Shown here piece by piece: positions 46,297-64,000 of a stretch of DNA of 64,000 nucleotides. This DNA is from Brachyhypopomus gauderio. Its lineage: Eukaryota; Chordata; Actinopteri; Gymnotiformes; Hypopomidae. Numbering within the stretch: the first letter of the stretch is position 1; each line of letters opens with the position of its first letter. The translations under genes and the position numbers were made by a program. The stretch is from the NCBI RefSeq assembly GCF_052324685.1, contig NW_027506893.1:834501-898500 (forward strand), given 5' to 3'. Under the pieces are notes generated by a model that was given only the letters and a program-made list of their open reading frames with translations, was not told where the DNA came from and did no database searches.

Positions 46297-46540
46297 CAGG
46301 GCCGGAGTGGGACACATTTTCAGCCCGGGAGTTTCATGTCCAAATCCGGCCCAAAATTATTTTTCCCTCCCAATCGGCCCAAACTAGAGACCAGGGCCGG
46401 AGTGGGACACTTTTTCAGCCCGGGAGTTTCATGCCCAAATCCGGCCCAAAATTATTTTTCCCTCCCAATCGGCCCAAACTAGAGACTGACATGAGCCGGC
46501 CCATCGGGAATCCTCCCGAATCTCCCGATTAGCCACTCCT
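46297..46540. mobile_element. Two hAT-type MITE copies joined head to tail
   Basis: A first copy starts CAGGGCCGGAGTGG at 46297 and stops after about 95 bp. A second copy restarts with the same terminus at 46392 and runs to a truncated right end (CCACTCC) near 46539. Both match the 34803-34957 element closely. No perfect 8-bp flanking duplication is visible. Confidence 0.85.
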
Positions 46541-46691
46541 GTCTAAACAGTTTGTGTCGGGTCGTATATCCGTGTTGCATAGAAAACATTTGTCAAATAA
46601 TTCTCAGCGTGGAGGATCAACAGTTGCTTCAATATCTGTGTCATTAAGTATATGCTACATGAATTCGTTTACCCTGTAAACCCTTGTTCTT

Positions 46692-53531
<6,840 letters not shown>

Positions 53532-54276
53532 GGTTCTGGAGGACTTTCAGACACACCACACGCACTGTGGACGGCGTGGAGCGGACAAGCTGCTTTGCTG
53601 ACTTACACGTACAATTTAGTCGTGTATTCCAGTTCCCGTGGTCTCATTTTTAAGCCGTTACCGCCAAGAAAAGGACAAGCTTGAAACTTTTCGAGGGGAA
53701 GGTGAAAAGAATCTTCGATTTCCTCACATCAAAGGACATCACCTCACACTTCACATGAAGACACGATCTGTCCACATAACTGTCCTTTCACACTGTCCAC
53801 CAAATACGGATTATTCACTTGCCATCCCATTTAACAGTCCATTCATTTTGCAGAATATGACAGTAGACTTATAACATCCATAAAGTTGGTCAGCACTTTG
53901 GATAACTTACATTTGTACCTGAAAAAGCAAACATGTAGAAGGTTCATCATACTGCTGTAAAAGGATAAAATGAATCCCAAGACACTTTTTTCGTATGCAG
54001 TCTCTCTGGTGCAGTTGCAGGACTATTTGCTTGTGCAGCCTGGACCATTCCATCTGCACAATGACCGCCCTGCTTTACTGGTTCAATATAATGACTTAAC
54101 TGCCTCTGCGATGTCAATAGTCTTGTTCAGCCTGTGCATAAGTCCCTCAATGTGAAAGAGTGTACACATGTACACTTAAACATTTCCAGCATAGCAGAAT
54201 AGATACATGTTCACTTTAATAGAACTCTTTGATATATTCGGATTATCAGGATGAGGTTGTAATAATAATACATTAG

Positions 54277-54323
<47 letters not shown>

Positions 54324-57300
54324 GTTACTCTCTAAAACAACGTTATTATTAAAATAATCATTGCACAGCTCATCGTCAATCGGAAAACTAATATGAAGAA
54401 CATGGGGGAAAAAAACGTGAATTTTGGAGGACCTGGTCAAACAATAAAGAATTGTGTCAACACACATAGCTTTAGGCATCAATAAGAAGTAAAGACGACC
54501 CAATTAGACTGTGTGGAGAATCTAAATTATATTCATTTGAGACCTGAATCCTTGTTTCATGAATTTATTGCAATAGAACTAAGGAAAAGAGTCCAAAAAA
54601 AGGGACTCAACATAAATTAAGGAGAAAATTGGACACAGTTAAAAATATACTGTGTACATTACAATACAATGATGAACAAATCAGTAGTAATCAAGTACCT
54701 TCTGTTGACTATAAGCTTCCTGTTTGAAGAGGTTGCATAAATAAGCAAGACCTCTAGGAGCAAGAAAGGGGCATTTTGAATACATTAAGAATTGGAAAAT
54801 GTTGGAAATACACGTGGACAGTAGAAGTTACTGACAAAGATGTAGCCAATATACTGTATATCATATATGGAAAGCTATGCTGTAAATATAGACAAACATA
54901 TGTATATGTAACTAAAAATAACTGTCCCCAGTGTGTCACGAATAAATTAGTAAAATGAGTATTCCATAATTGGGAAAATACTTTTGGATACAAATTAAAT
55001 GATTCTACCTTTACAAACCTCCCTGTTTTGGCATCACATCACATGACATACCGTGCACTCAGCCATACGCACGCTCACACAAACGGATGAACACGTGCAG
55101 CTTTGGAAACGTCACCTTTAATTTGTCCTACATACGTACAGATGAAGGAACATGCAAAACATCACTGCCATCACCAGAGACTCCTCCTCCATCTCAGGCT
55201 GTAGACATGGCTCTCGTCTGAATGTAGTTTAGACTTGGTAGCTAGGTTGTTGACATGCATCTGTCTTGCATAGTAATAGTGTTTGACGGGGGGGGGGGGG
55301 GGGGGGTGTTGGTTGGTATAGGAAGCCCTTTGAAGCCTTCATTTATTACTAACACTCCAACATTAAACCCTTGCTGCGTTTAATCACGTTTCAAACTGAT
55401 GTGTGTGCCCTTGGCACACATGCAGAAAAGAAAGATAAAAAAATGTCTGTCCAGGCAGCTCATGAACCACCATCTCACTATGCTAATCCATGCTAGCAGA
55501 TGGAGAATGCTTCCTGTCATGATAACCACTAACTTGATTACAAGTTCCTGTAATCCAAACTTTTTCCCCTTAAACATTTTCCTATTGCTGTATTTTATCT
55601 ATTCATATTATCCTCCTTTCTCTGGTTCATTGCTCAAAGACAGTAGAAAACTCATCACTGATTACAGGACCACAATGATGTTTTTCCATATGGAAGACTA
55701 GAATGCATTATATATATATACACATTGTTTTAAATGCTGCATATCTATATACAAAGTTAAACAAAAAACATAGAAATAACTCTTTTGTTTTAACCCTTAA
55801 GGACCTAGGCTACAACAGATCCAATCACCATACTGACACATTTGGCAAATAGATAAACAGTTAAAAGAGCAATTGCTCTACCAGGCATGCATAGGGTGGC
55901 TGGAACTCCTTCAGGAGTCCTCTAGACACATGGCACATAGTGAGGTCCCCAAAACACTGCATACAACCTAAACACGTGTAATGTTACTAATGTCCCCAAA
56001 ACACTGCTTACATCCAAAATGTGTGATGTGCAATTTTTTCCAACTAAGGATTTGGTCATTTGATCTGTATTGAATGCAAATTTAAAACACACACGAACAA
56101 AGAGGAAAAAACACAAGTTTGGGTGAAGTGTTACATTTGAAACTTGTGTAAATGGCTTGAACCACAGTAGAACACACATCTGTTCTTTTCACTGTAAAGC
56201 TTGTCAACTAGACTCCAACTCAAACTTTATTAATAATGATTCTCACCACTGGTATATCAGATGCTTGAACCATGTGTTAGATTTTATGTCATGAAATAAA
56301 AAAAAAACCAGTTATTTTATAACGTAAGCACCTCAAATGACCTAAAACCAGCTCTCAGTTTATAGAGCAGTCTACATCTATAACAGACCATTACAGTCCT
56401 GTTTTAACAAGAAGTTCTCTGGCCGCATTTACATAATTTAAGAACGTTTTTTTGCTCACATCAGTAATATACAGCAGTGGTGTTTCTTATTAATCATTTG
56501 ACAGAGTGCATCACATGGAATTGTTCTAGAGGAAAATGTAAGGTAAAAATTTATAGAAAGTGCATGATATTTTTAATTAGAGCCTGTTACAATCACACGC
56601 TCTCACCAGCCACAGTAGTAACACCTACTGTAGGTGGCCCATGTGGGTGTAGAGTTAAGAATCAATAGCCCATCGAATGCCATGTACGGCTGATTGCCAT
56701 GTACGGTTGATTAGAAATAATCGAGCCTTCAATCAGTGGTCGACGTCTCACCACAGGACTGCGGCTGGACGGGTGTTGGGTTAGCAGTGCTCCTGTAGAA
56801 TGAGACCAGCCTGCAATGACTGGCCAGAGGACTGCGTGCCGAGGTCTACAATGGCAGAAGATACACTGCAGTGTGCAGACACACGCGTTTAAAACTTCAC
56901 AGGCCTATGCTACATAATGCGGACAAAGATCATAGACACTCACAAGACTAGCATGGGTACCATGTAACTGGTGAATATTAGTTGTGATGTGTAAAATGCT
57001 TCAAAACGAAAGCACGTTACAGTATACAAAGACAAAATGTACAAGGAGTAAAAAAAGCAAGAAAATAGATTTTTTACCAAAAAAAAAGAAAAAAGAAAGC
57101 AAAACCACAAACGGCTACATGTGAATCTGCACAAGAGCCAACTGTGTTGATTCGGTTAGAATGACTCAGTGGTTAGTGTGATTCAATAGTTCCACCATGG
57201 TCTCCTATGGCTGTATGCCATCCAAATTACTTGCTGTTTTCTGGGTCTGCAAATGAGCAAACCAGTATAAGAAGAAACAGTGGAAAGCCAGAAGCTCATA

Positions 57301-58548
57301 CTTTTGTTCCACTATGTGGGTGAAGGAATCGTTCAGAGCAGGTAAAAACACTTAAAATGCTCCATATGCCAACACCAACCGTTAACAATTTTAGATGCTA
57401 AGTGACGTACAAAGAGATATAAAGATAAATCAAAGATATTGTCCAAATACTTTTACAGTATTAAATGGTTCTCTTATGAAAACAAATGTATTGTCTGAAT
57501 CTTAATTACCATACTGCGCAATCAAGTTGCTTAAATTCTGATTATGGTTCATGGTCATGTGATATGTATGGAACAAATCAAAAACAAGTAAGGAGGAAAA
57601 TCAAACATTTGCATATGTAGAGTTCATGTTCTTACTGCACTAATATTCTTTTATAAACAGCAAAGCACTGCGCTGTGATCAGCAGCAGACGGGTAAGACA
57701 AATACTTAAGATCTTTTGTGACACTGCTCTTGCAGAGGCATGCCGGTGCTAGTCACCCTCTCACTTCACTGCTGCGAAGTGAGCAGTGGTGGTAATGAAA
57801 TGTAAGACTGCACTTGTGTTACTTTGAACTATAATCACAAATGACGTGTACGGGATGATTCCACTTTTACATTTTGCCTTCACGTCTGGCACTGCTGCTT
57901 ACCATTTTCCCTCCATTTCGTGTAATGGAGGATTCTCATAATGTCCAAGCAAAATTATATTCAGTCATTATAGCAATAGCAAGTTAATAGCTACATGTTA
58001 ATGTTAAGATTGCCTTTCTCAACTGATATGAATGTCGGTTCAATTTCCAATCAAGTACTATGGGCAAACTGGATGATTAGCAGAACATTAGCTTTTGGCA
58101 TTTCTAAATGGCGCAAGCCCAGTGGCACACATTGTAAGACCTTAAGAGCTTTGATGTCATTTCTTAAGGTTTTAAGTGATGCTTGAACATTCTTTGAAAA
58201 AGAAATACGATCAATCCTGACTTTGGTTCCATGCAACCTGACCTGGTCACACCAAACTGAACCTGTGGCATGGCTAATGTATTAGCATACTAGAACGACT
58301 GAGTGGCAAACAAGACAAAGAAATTCTCATGGAGATGACGAGACATTCTCATGGAGACGAACACCGTTGCCACTGCTCTGTCCTCCTGGTCCAATGTTGG
58401 AGACTCTGCTGAGACCGGTTGGGCTTAGAGCAAGTGCTGCAACAGGGAAGCTAGAACGTTGTAGAACTCCTCAAACCAGCCTCTCCCTGTCCCAGCTGAT
58501 GGGGGAACCACCGTGCAGCCGGAGAGGAGACGCCAGCTACGACTGGCG
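53532..58548. other. Intergenic, cacng3 promoter side to prkcb 3' end
   Basis: No coding exon seen. It holds a (TA)n tract (about 54279-54319), a 19-base G run (about 55288-55306), and presumably the long prkcb beta-I 3' UTR at its right end. A short direct repeat 'gccatgtacggctgatt'/'gccatgtacggttgatt' lies at about 56680-56712. Confidence 0.45.
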
Positions 58549-58701
58549 TTAAACCTGAATGATGAACTCTGGATTGGTGTAGGAGAAGCCTTGGAACTCG
58601 TTCTGGTCCAGATTCATAATGAAGAGTTTATCCGTTGGGGTGAGATCGACTGCCATTTTGGTAAACTCCTTATCGAAGTTCCCAGCATCACGTCGGTTTT
58701 T
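58549..58701 (-). CDS. prkcb: prkcb alternative last exon, beta-I C-terminus
   Basis: Protein kinase C beta, V5 tail of the beta-I isoform. The exon codes 50 residues from KNRRDAGNFDKEF through LTPTDKLFIMNLDQNEFQGF to SYTNPEFIIQV and a TAA stop. Human beta-I ends GFSYTNPEFVINV, an almost exact match. The turn motif (LTPTDK) and hydrophobic motif (FQGFSY) are present. Entry phase is 0 after a TTGTAG acceptor. The constant kinase exons lie beyond the right edge. Confidence 0.93.
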   Translation of the reverse strand, partial: KNRRDAGNFDKEFTKMAVDLTPTDKLFIMNLDQNEFQGFSYTNPEFIIQV

Positions 58702-59524
58702 CTACAAGACAGATTTCGAAGAGCAGAGTGAGAGAAAAGAAAACGGCTATTTGACACGTATTAAAAACGGACTACATTAGGTCTAGTCATAATTTGTTAT
58801 AGCACTACAAAAAGCATTAGGATTTCTCTTTAACCACAGACGTAGGCTTATATGTATTCACAGCACAGTCCAAATGTCCAAAAGAGTTCACTGGAGTTTT
58901 GTTGTAGCTTTGCACTGGGGCAGTTTTTCAACCCCTAGGATACGAGTTTAGTAGTTCTTCTCTGAATTTGATACAAACAACAAGTAACAAAGAAAATGCA
59001 AATTGGGGCAATCTCAGGCATTCGTTAAGGAGATGCCAACTGTGTAAGAAATGTCTGGGGCTATTTGTTAATATAAGCAAAGTTTATACGAATTCAACAA
59101 ATAGTGTGCACACGGTTTTTGAGAAAGTTCTCACAGCTATGAAAAAGTGTTAATGCATAATAATCAGTATCACCTGTTAAAAGTTAATATAAAAATATGA
59201 AATATATTAAAAGAAAACTTGTGATATTCAAATGTTGAAATGTTGGGTTCAGACATTTGGACACTCACTGCGTTTACATATATAACTACTGCTTACAAGA
59301 TGGTACAATTGTCTTAAGGTAATTTTCGCACATATAGCTGTAATATAATTCATAATAATTCCAGACATATTGTCAGCAATGTGCCAACAACATGCAAACA
59401 CACACTAATAAATGCAAATATTCTTTTGAGAAGAGCTTGCTAGTTGAGAGGTTGAGAGAGAGAGAAGAGAGAGAGAGAGGAGAGAGAGGAGAGAGAGAGA
59501 GAGAGGGAGAGAGAGAGAGGAGAG

Positions 59525-59596
<72 letters not shown>

Positions 59597-62500
59597 ATTG
59601 ATTTGACCTACTTGGGCAAGTACAGGAAAATGAATAAAAACACACACAAATTCTCTCATCATATAGTTCTTCACCATATTTATGGTGTGCCCTGTGCTGA
59701 GACATTACTGGTTTAAATGATTCAAACTAAATCTAGCACACAATGGTATATCCAGCCTATTCTATCAGTGAGTGATTATTCCTGAAGTAGATCCACACAA
59801 CACCCTCAGAGAGTGGAATACACCACTATTTCATGCGCACGTCTCAGGACTAAACAGGGAGAGTCAGTTTTGACGTAGTAGTCGTCAGGTTTTCTGGGTA
59901 AGGACGACATCGATGCATGCGCCCACACACATGCACACCAACAGATACCATCACAACTACTTCACCACACTCAGCATGAGGTTTGAGAGGGAAACACAGA
60001 GCTAGAAAGATCACAGAAGTAAGCTCTTCCTTTCTGACATGGAAGAGAGCACCACAGAAGATCAATGACACTGTGAACAAACAGAATAGTAACAGGCCGA
60101 CATGGCAGCACTGAGCATCAGCTGACAGGAGACCGACAGTTAGCAGCTAAGAGACACGGAGGCCATTTAACTGAATGGGGTCAGAAAACAAGAGTGAAGC
60201 AGCTAAAATAGGGAAAGTTGGAGGGTTAAGACCGTCAGAGGGGCAGAACACGCCGACAATCGAAAGAGAAGAGTCACAAAAAAGGACAGGCTATAACAGT
60301 TAACGGACCACAGTCAGACTCACATCAGACCCACTCCCCTTCACCGGGGCCACACACAAGAGCGTGTAGAGCACACAAGCAGGGCAGATAGCCCTGCTGA
60401 ATTTAGCAGACAATCGACGAGACAGGTCATGTTCTAGAAAGCATGAAATAGCAGGAGCAGCAGGACGGCAACGGTCACGGATGGCCCATTCTTTCCTACC
60501 TTCTCGCCGGGGCCCAGAGGAGTTCCCTCACCATGCATCCCAGCATGGGAGTGAAGGTCCTTGGGGAGGGGAGCCACTTGAGTGCCTGGTCCTGTAGGCC
60601 TACAGAGCAGCTGTACCATGGGCTTCTCTACAGGATCAGCACTAAAGGGGGTATCTCTTGCTTGCTTACATATACACACACATGCACACTCGCGCACGCA
60701 CATACACTCGCGCACGCACACACACTCACGCAGGCTCTCCAATGCCCTTTTCCAGTAGTCAACAATGTTTTTTTGTGAGCAATGCCCTAGGGCCTGTTTT
60801 GCCAAGTTAAAGTGTGTGTGAAGTGTGTGTGTGTGTAGGCACAGATGTATTGTAAATGTGTGGTCATTGGACAGCTTATATGGCTTGAAAATGCAGTTGT
60901 GCTTTGATTATGGTTTTATAATTTGATGCTGTTGACACCGCCCAAATTCTGCATCAGTTCGTTAAACGTTTGAAAATTCCTAGAATGTGCTGGTCACATT
61001 GCCCAAAATTTACATCAAATCATGAAACTTGCAAAACTATTCTGTATTATTATTTAATACGTTTCCAATGCAATTCTGATGACATCAGATGTGTAAATTG
61101 TTAAAATCTGTAAAATCTGACACAAAATGAAACATGTGAAAGGAATAATCCATAGAAATATTAAGATGGAAAAATGGTCTAAAAATAACAAATCTTTTCA
61201 TGAGACATGAAACATATTTAACCATTAATCTTCAGACCTTCATGAGTTTCTAGGACTGGACACATCATGGAGATGCTAGGCTAGTCATCTATTGAGATCA
61301 ATCCCAAATCACGTGTGTGAACAAACCTAGCTTAATGTATCCATGTCTTTATTTGTGCTCCAGGTGAACTGGCTAAATCAAGACAAACCCTAAATAATAA
61401 ATACCTGTATGAAAAAAAGTTGCATGACCACAGTATTCATCATGACCAATTTGTTTCCAGTTTATGGTAATTATTTGTGCTTTTGTACGCTTGAACAAAA
61501 AGGTAAAACATACAGATTATTAATATATTCTAAATATATACTGAAATGTCTTTGTATAGAAACAGTCCACCATTAAATACACAATTCTCTTCCAAATACC
61601 AGAGGGCACTGAAATTTGGTAAAACAAATTCACACACACACACCATAGATTTGGAAGAATGATCACAAAAAGATATATTCTCTTTTTCATAATAATGTCA
61701 ATGTCAATGATAATACCACTTTGGGAACTGAAATAAGTTGCAAAGTCCAACATAACCAAACAAGCTTTCTCAGGATCACGTGTGTTCATGCATAATGTCT
61801 AATGTTCCCACCACATGGCATGACAAAGCAACTCCTTCAAAATGTGCCAAAATCTAAACGTTCACCTCTGATCTCCAACTTGGCACAGATGTGTGTAGCA
61901 ACAGCATAGCTTGGTATCTACACCCTGCTGAACACACACCCAAAAGGCAAGAGAACAGACTGACCTAGTGAACATTCGGATCAATAACATTACACAGCTC
62001 AGCGCATCCAGCATGGCACTTTTAGAAGTGGTCATGAAAGGGCAAGATGTACATCATGTAAGCTACAAAATGCATCAATCGGACAAAGATTTGGCATTTG
62101 CTGTTGGAACTGTACCAGCTGCTGTTTTATTTTGCCTATCATTCGTTTTTTTTTTTTATAGAGTTTCTGGATTATGTGATCATAGTACAATAAAAGAATG
62201 TAAAAATAGACAAATTATATGTAAACATGGTATTCATAAGATCAAATACAAATGACTAGAAAGTACTTACTAGGTTGTCAAGACATTGCATCAATGTCAA
62301 CGGTGTTGAGAAATATGAGATAACAGCGCATGAAATACCACTGTTAAATGGTTGGATTTGAAAAGCCAAACCACGGTCATATGCTCTAGAATTCATTCAC
62401 TTCATAAGCTCAATTCTACTCAAAAGTGGATGATCGGTGTCTACGCATTACAATTTCGTTTGAACTTCCACTGATTAACCAGGATGAATTATATGAAATA

Positions 62501-62654
62501 AATGGGAGAGTGAATGTAGGTTCAAACTAGGTCCACTGACACTCTGACTTAATTTGACCCTGTTCTTGCTGTTGTGCTTGGTTCATTCATTCATGGTCGT
62601 TTCAAACTCTGCAACCTGATTGGTCCCCTTTTGTAAGTGCCATGACGACACTGG
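58702..62654. other. Sequence between the two prkcb last exons
   Basis: About 3.9 kb that acts as intron for beta-I and 3' UTR or intron for beta-II. It holds a (GA)n tract (59452-59594) and a CA-rich stretch (60668-60730). No other exon recognised. Confidence 0.5.
59452..59594. repeat. (GA)n microsatellite
   Basis: About 140 bases of GA-rich repeat with GAGG interruptions, between the alternative prkcb exons. Confidence 0.95.
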
Positions 62655-62810
62655 CTACTTGTATTCCTGAGCTGAGAAGTCTGCATTAATGTACGAGAAA
62701 CCCTGGAACTCGTCCTGGTCCAGGTTAACAATCACTTCCTGGTCGGGAGGGGTCAGGACTGGAGGATGACGGGTGAAAAAACGGTCAAAGTTCTCTGCTT
62801 CTCGACCACA
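62655..62810 (-). CDS. prkcb: prkcb alternative last exon, beta-II C-terminus
   Basis: V5 tail of the beta-II isoform: 51 residues from [15 protein letters not shown] through [20 protein letters not shown] to [16 protein letters not shown] and a TAG stop. Human beta-II starts [26 protein letters not shown], so the start matches closely and only the last dozen residues differ. Entry phase is 0, the same as the beta-I exon, so either can follow the shared kinase exon. In transcript order beta-II comes before beta-I, as in mammals. Confidence 0.93.
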   Translation of the reverse strand, partial: CGREAENFDRFFTRHPPVLTPPDQEVIVNLDQDEFQGFSYINADFSAQEYK

Positions 62811-64000
62811 CTGTGGAGAGGACGAGAGAAGAGAGGGATGGGAGGATGGAGATCCAAATAATAAACAAAAAAATTATGACAAAAAGTGATAAACATGGGA
62901 AAAGCAACATCGAGAGCCTTATATAGGAAGCGTAGAGAAAACAACTGAAACGGATTAAAACATTGAGATATTGCTGTAAAATACCCCATTGACAATAAGA
63001 TCCAACACTTTCCAGTCAGGATTAACAAGATTTTGGATTAGCAAGATTAATTGAATATGAATACTAACTTCTAATGTTTTAATCCCATATATTTGTCCAA
63101 TATAATACTGAAAACAAAAACTTAAATTCAACAAATGTTGAGGAAACATTTGTTTAATTAGGAGGTGGAAGATGTCTAGTTTCATTAGCGAAATCGATGG
63201 AGCGAGTGTGTGAGTGACATGCAGTGTTAGTGAAAAACACTCCACTTCACATCGGGCAGCACAGAGAAAAACCCATATCATGTATCCCTACATGATAACT
63301 ACCATTATATCCACATACTGTAAAAACCATATAACTACTGTTATATCCCTACACGATAACTACCATTATATCCACATACTGTAAAAACCATATAACTACT
63401 GTTATATCCCTACACAATAACTACCATTATATCCACATACTGTAAAACCCATATGACTACTGTTATATCCCTACACAATAACTACCATTATATCCATATA
63501 CTGTAAAACCCATATGACTCATACTGCTATATCCCTACACAATAACTACCATTATATCCACATACTGTAAAACCCATATGACTACTGTTATATCCCTACA
63601 CAATAACTACCAATATATCCACATACCGTAAAACCCATATGACTACCGTTATATCCATGCACAATAACTACCATCATATCCACGTACTGTAACCACCACT
63701 AAAATTAAGTTCTGAAGTTCCTTCAAGATAAAGCAGTAGCAAACAGTTCTCTTAAAAAAAATAAATCAGGTTTTTACATAACATAGGCACTACAGAGCAG
63801 CTCTGGAGGTATAGTCTAAAACAACTTACCTTCACACCAGTGGTGTCTGATATGATATACATTCTGTGATGTATGAGATCTGGCAGGAATGCCTTAACAG
63901 CCCAGAACAGATAAAGTTTCACACCCGTATTACAGGTGAACACAGAACCACTGTGCTTTGAGGACTCAATTTTGGACCTGATTAGATACTATGCAGCTAA
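62811..64000. other. prkcb intron upstream of the alternative exons
   Basis: No further prkcb exon is recognisable up to the right edge. It contains the 61-bp tandem array listed below. Confidence 0.5.
63286..63690. repeat. 61-bp tandem repeat, about 6.6 copies
   Basis: Start points at 63286, 63347, 63408, 63469, 63533, 63594 and 63655 (one step of 64, the rest 61). Each unit is itself two related halves: 'ataactaccattatatccac' and 'ataactactgttatatccct'. It lies in the prkcb intron before the beta-II exon. Confidence 0.93.

Noticed and set aside
46195-46532. Proline-rich frames containing GPEWDTFSAREFH-type repeats
   Set aside because: They lie wholly in the paired hAT-type MITE.
60434-60805. 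123-codon minus-strand frame between the prkcb last exons
   Set aside because: Low-complexity CA-derived segment in the middle and no recognisable domain.
63286-63690. CRISPR-like array
   Set aside because: Units are contiguous with no unique spacers, and the DNA is eukaryotic. The same applies to the 42-bp and 45-bp arrays.

Overview
The window is vertebrate nuclear DNA, almost certainly from a ray-finned (teleost) fish. Genes are split by GT-AG introns, long (CA)n, (GA)n and (TA)n tracts are common, and the mobile elements are fish-type (Tc1/mariner and hAT derivatives, L2-like LINE 3' ends, a tRNA-derived SINE). The gene set matches the human 16p12 neighbourhood (PALB2, PLK1, ERN2, PRKCB, CACNG3), with two extra genes between plk1 and cacng3. 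The closest species cannot be named from the sequence alone. All exon limits below were read by eye from splice sites, reading phase and remembered family sequences; no alignment was run.

Layout: 59-4292 (+) holds the 3' half of ern2 (IRE1-beta kinase and RNase). 7385-11652 (-) is complete plk1, tail to tail with ern2. 14805-15443 (-) is an intronless Ras-dva small GTPase, a family thought to be missing from placental mammals. 21681-31891 (+) is complete palb2 in 12 exons, enlarged by two in-frame minisatellites and carrying several transposons in its introns. 35682-43326 (+) is an 11-exon gene for a single-pass membrane mucin with a CUB-like N-terminus, SEA-like and EGF-like modules and a 168-residue cytoplasmic tail; I cannot name it. 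46692-53531 (-) is complete cacng3 (TARP gamma-3 type AMPA-receptor auxiliary subunit). 58549-62810 (-) holds the two alternative last exons of prkcb (beta-I and beta-II C-termini), with the rest of the gene beyond the right edge.

The genes do not form one pathway; this is a conserved syntenic block. Plk1 and palb2 act in mitosis and homologous recombination, ern2 in the unfolded-protein response of secretory epithelium, cacng3 and prkcb in neuronal signalling, and Ras-dva in anterior ectoderm patterning.

The least ordinary observations are the unnamed mucin-type receptor, the duplicated splice sites at both ends of one palb2 intron, the two repeat arrays inside palb2 coding sequence, a 45-bp minisatellite open in at least three frames, a near-identical block in two cacng3 introns, and a perfect Otx-type palindrome 2.65 kb upstream of the Ras-dva gene.
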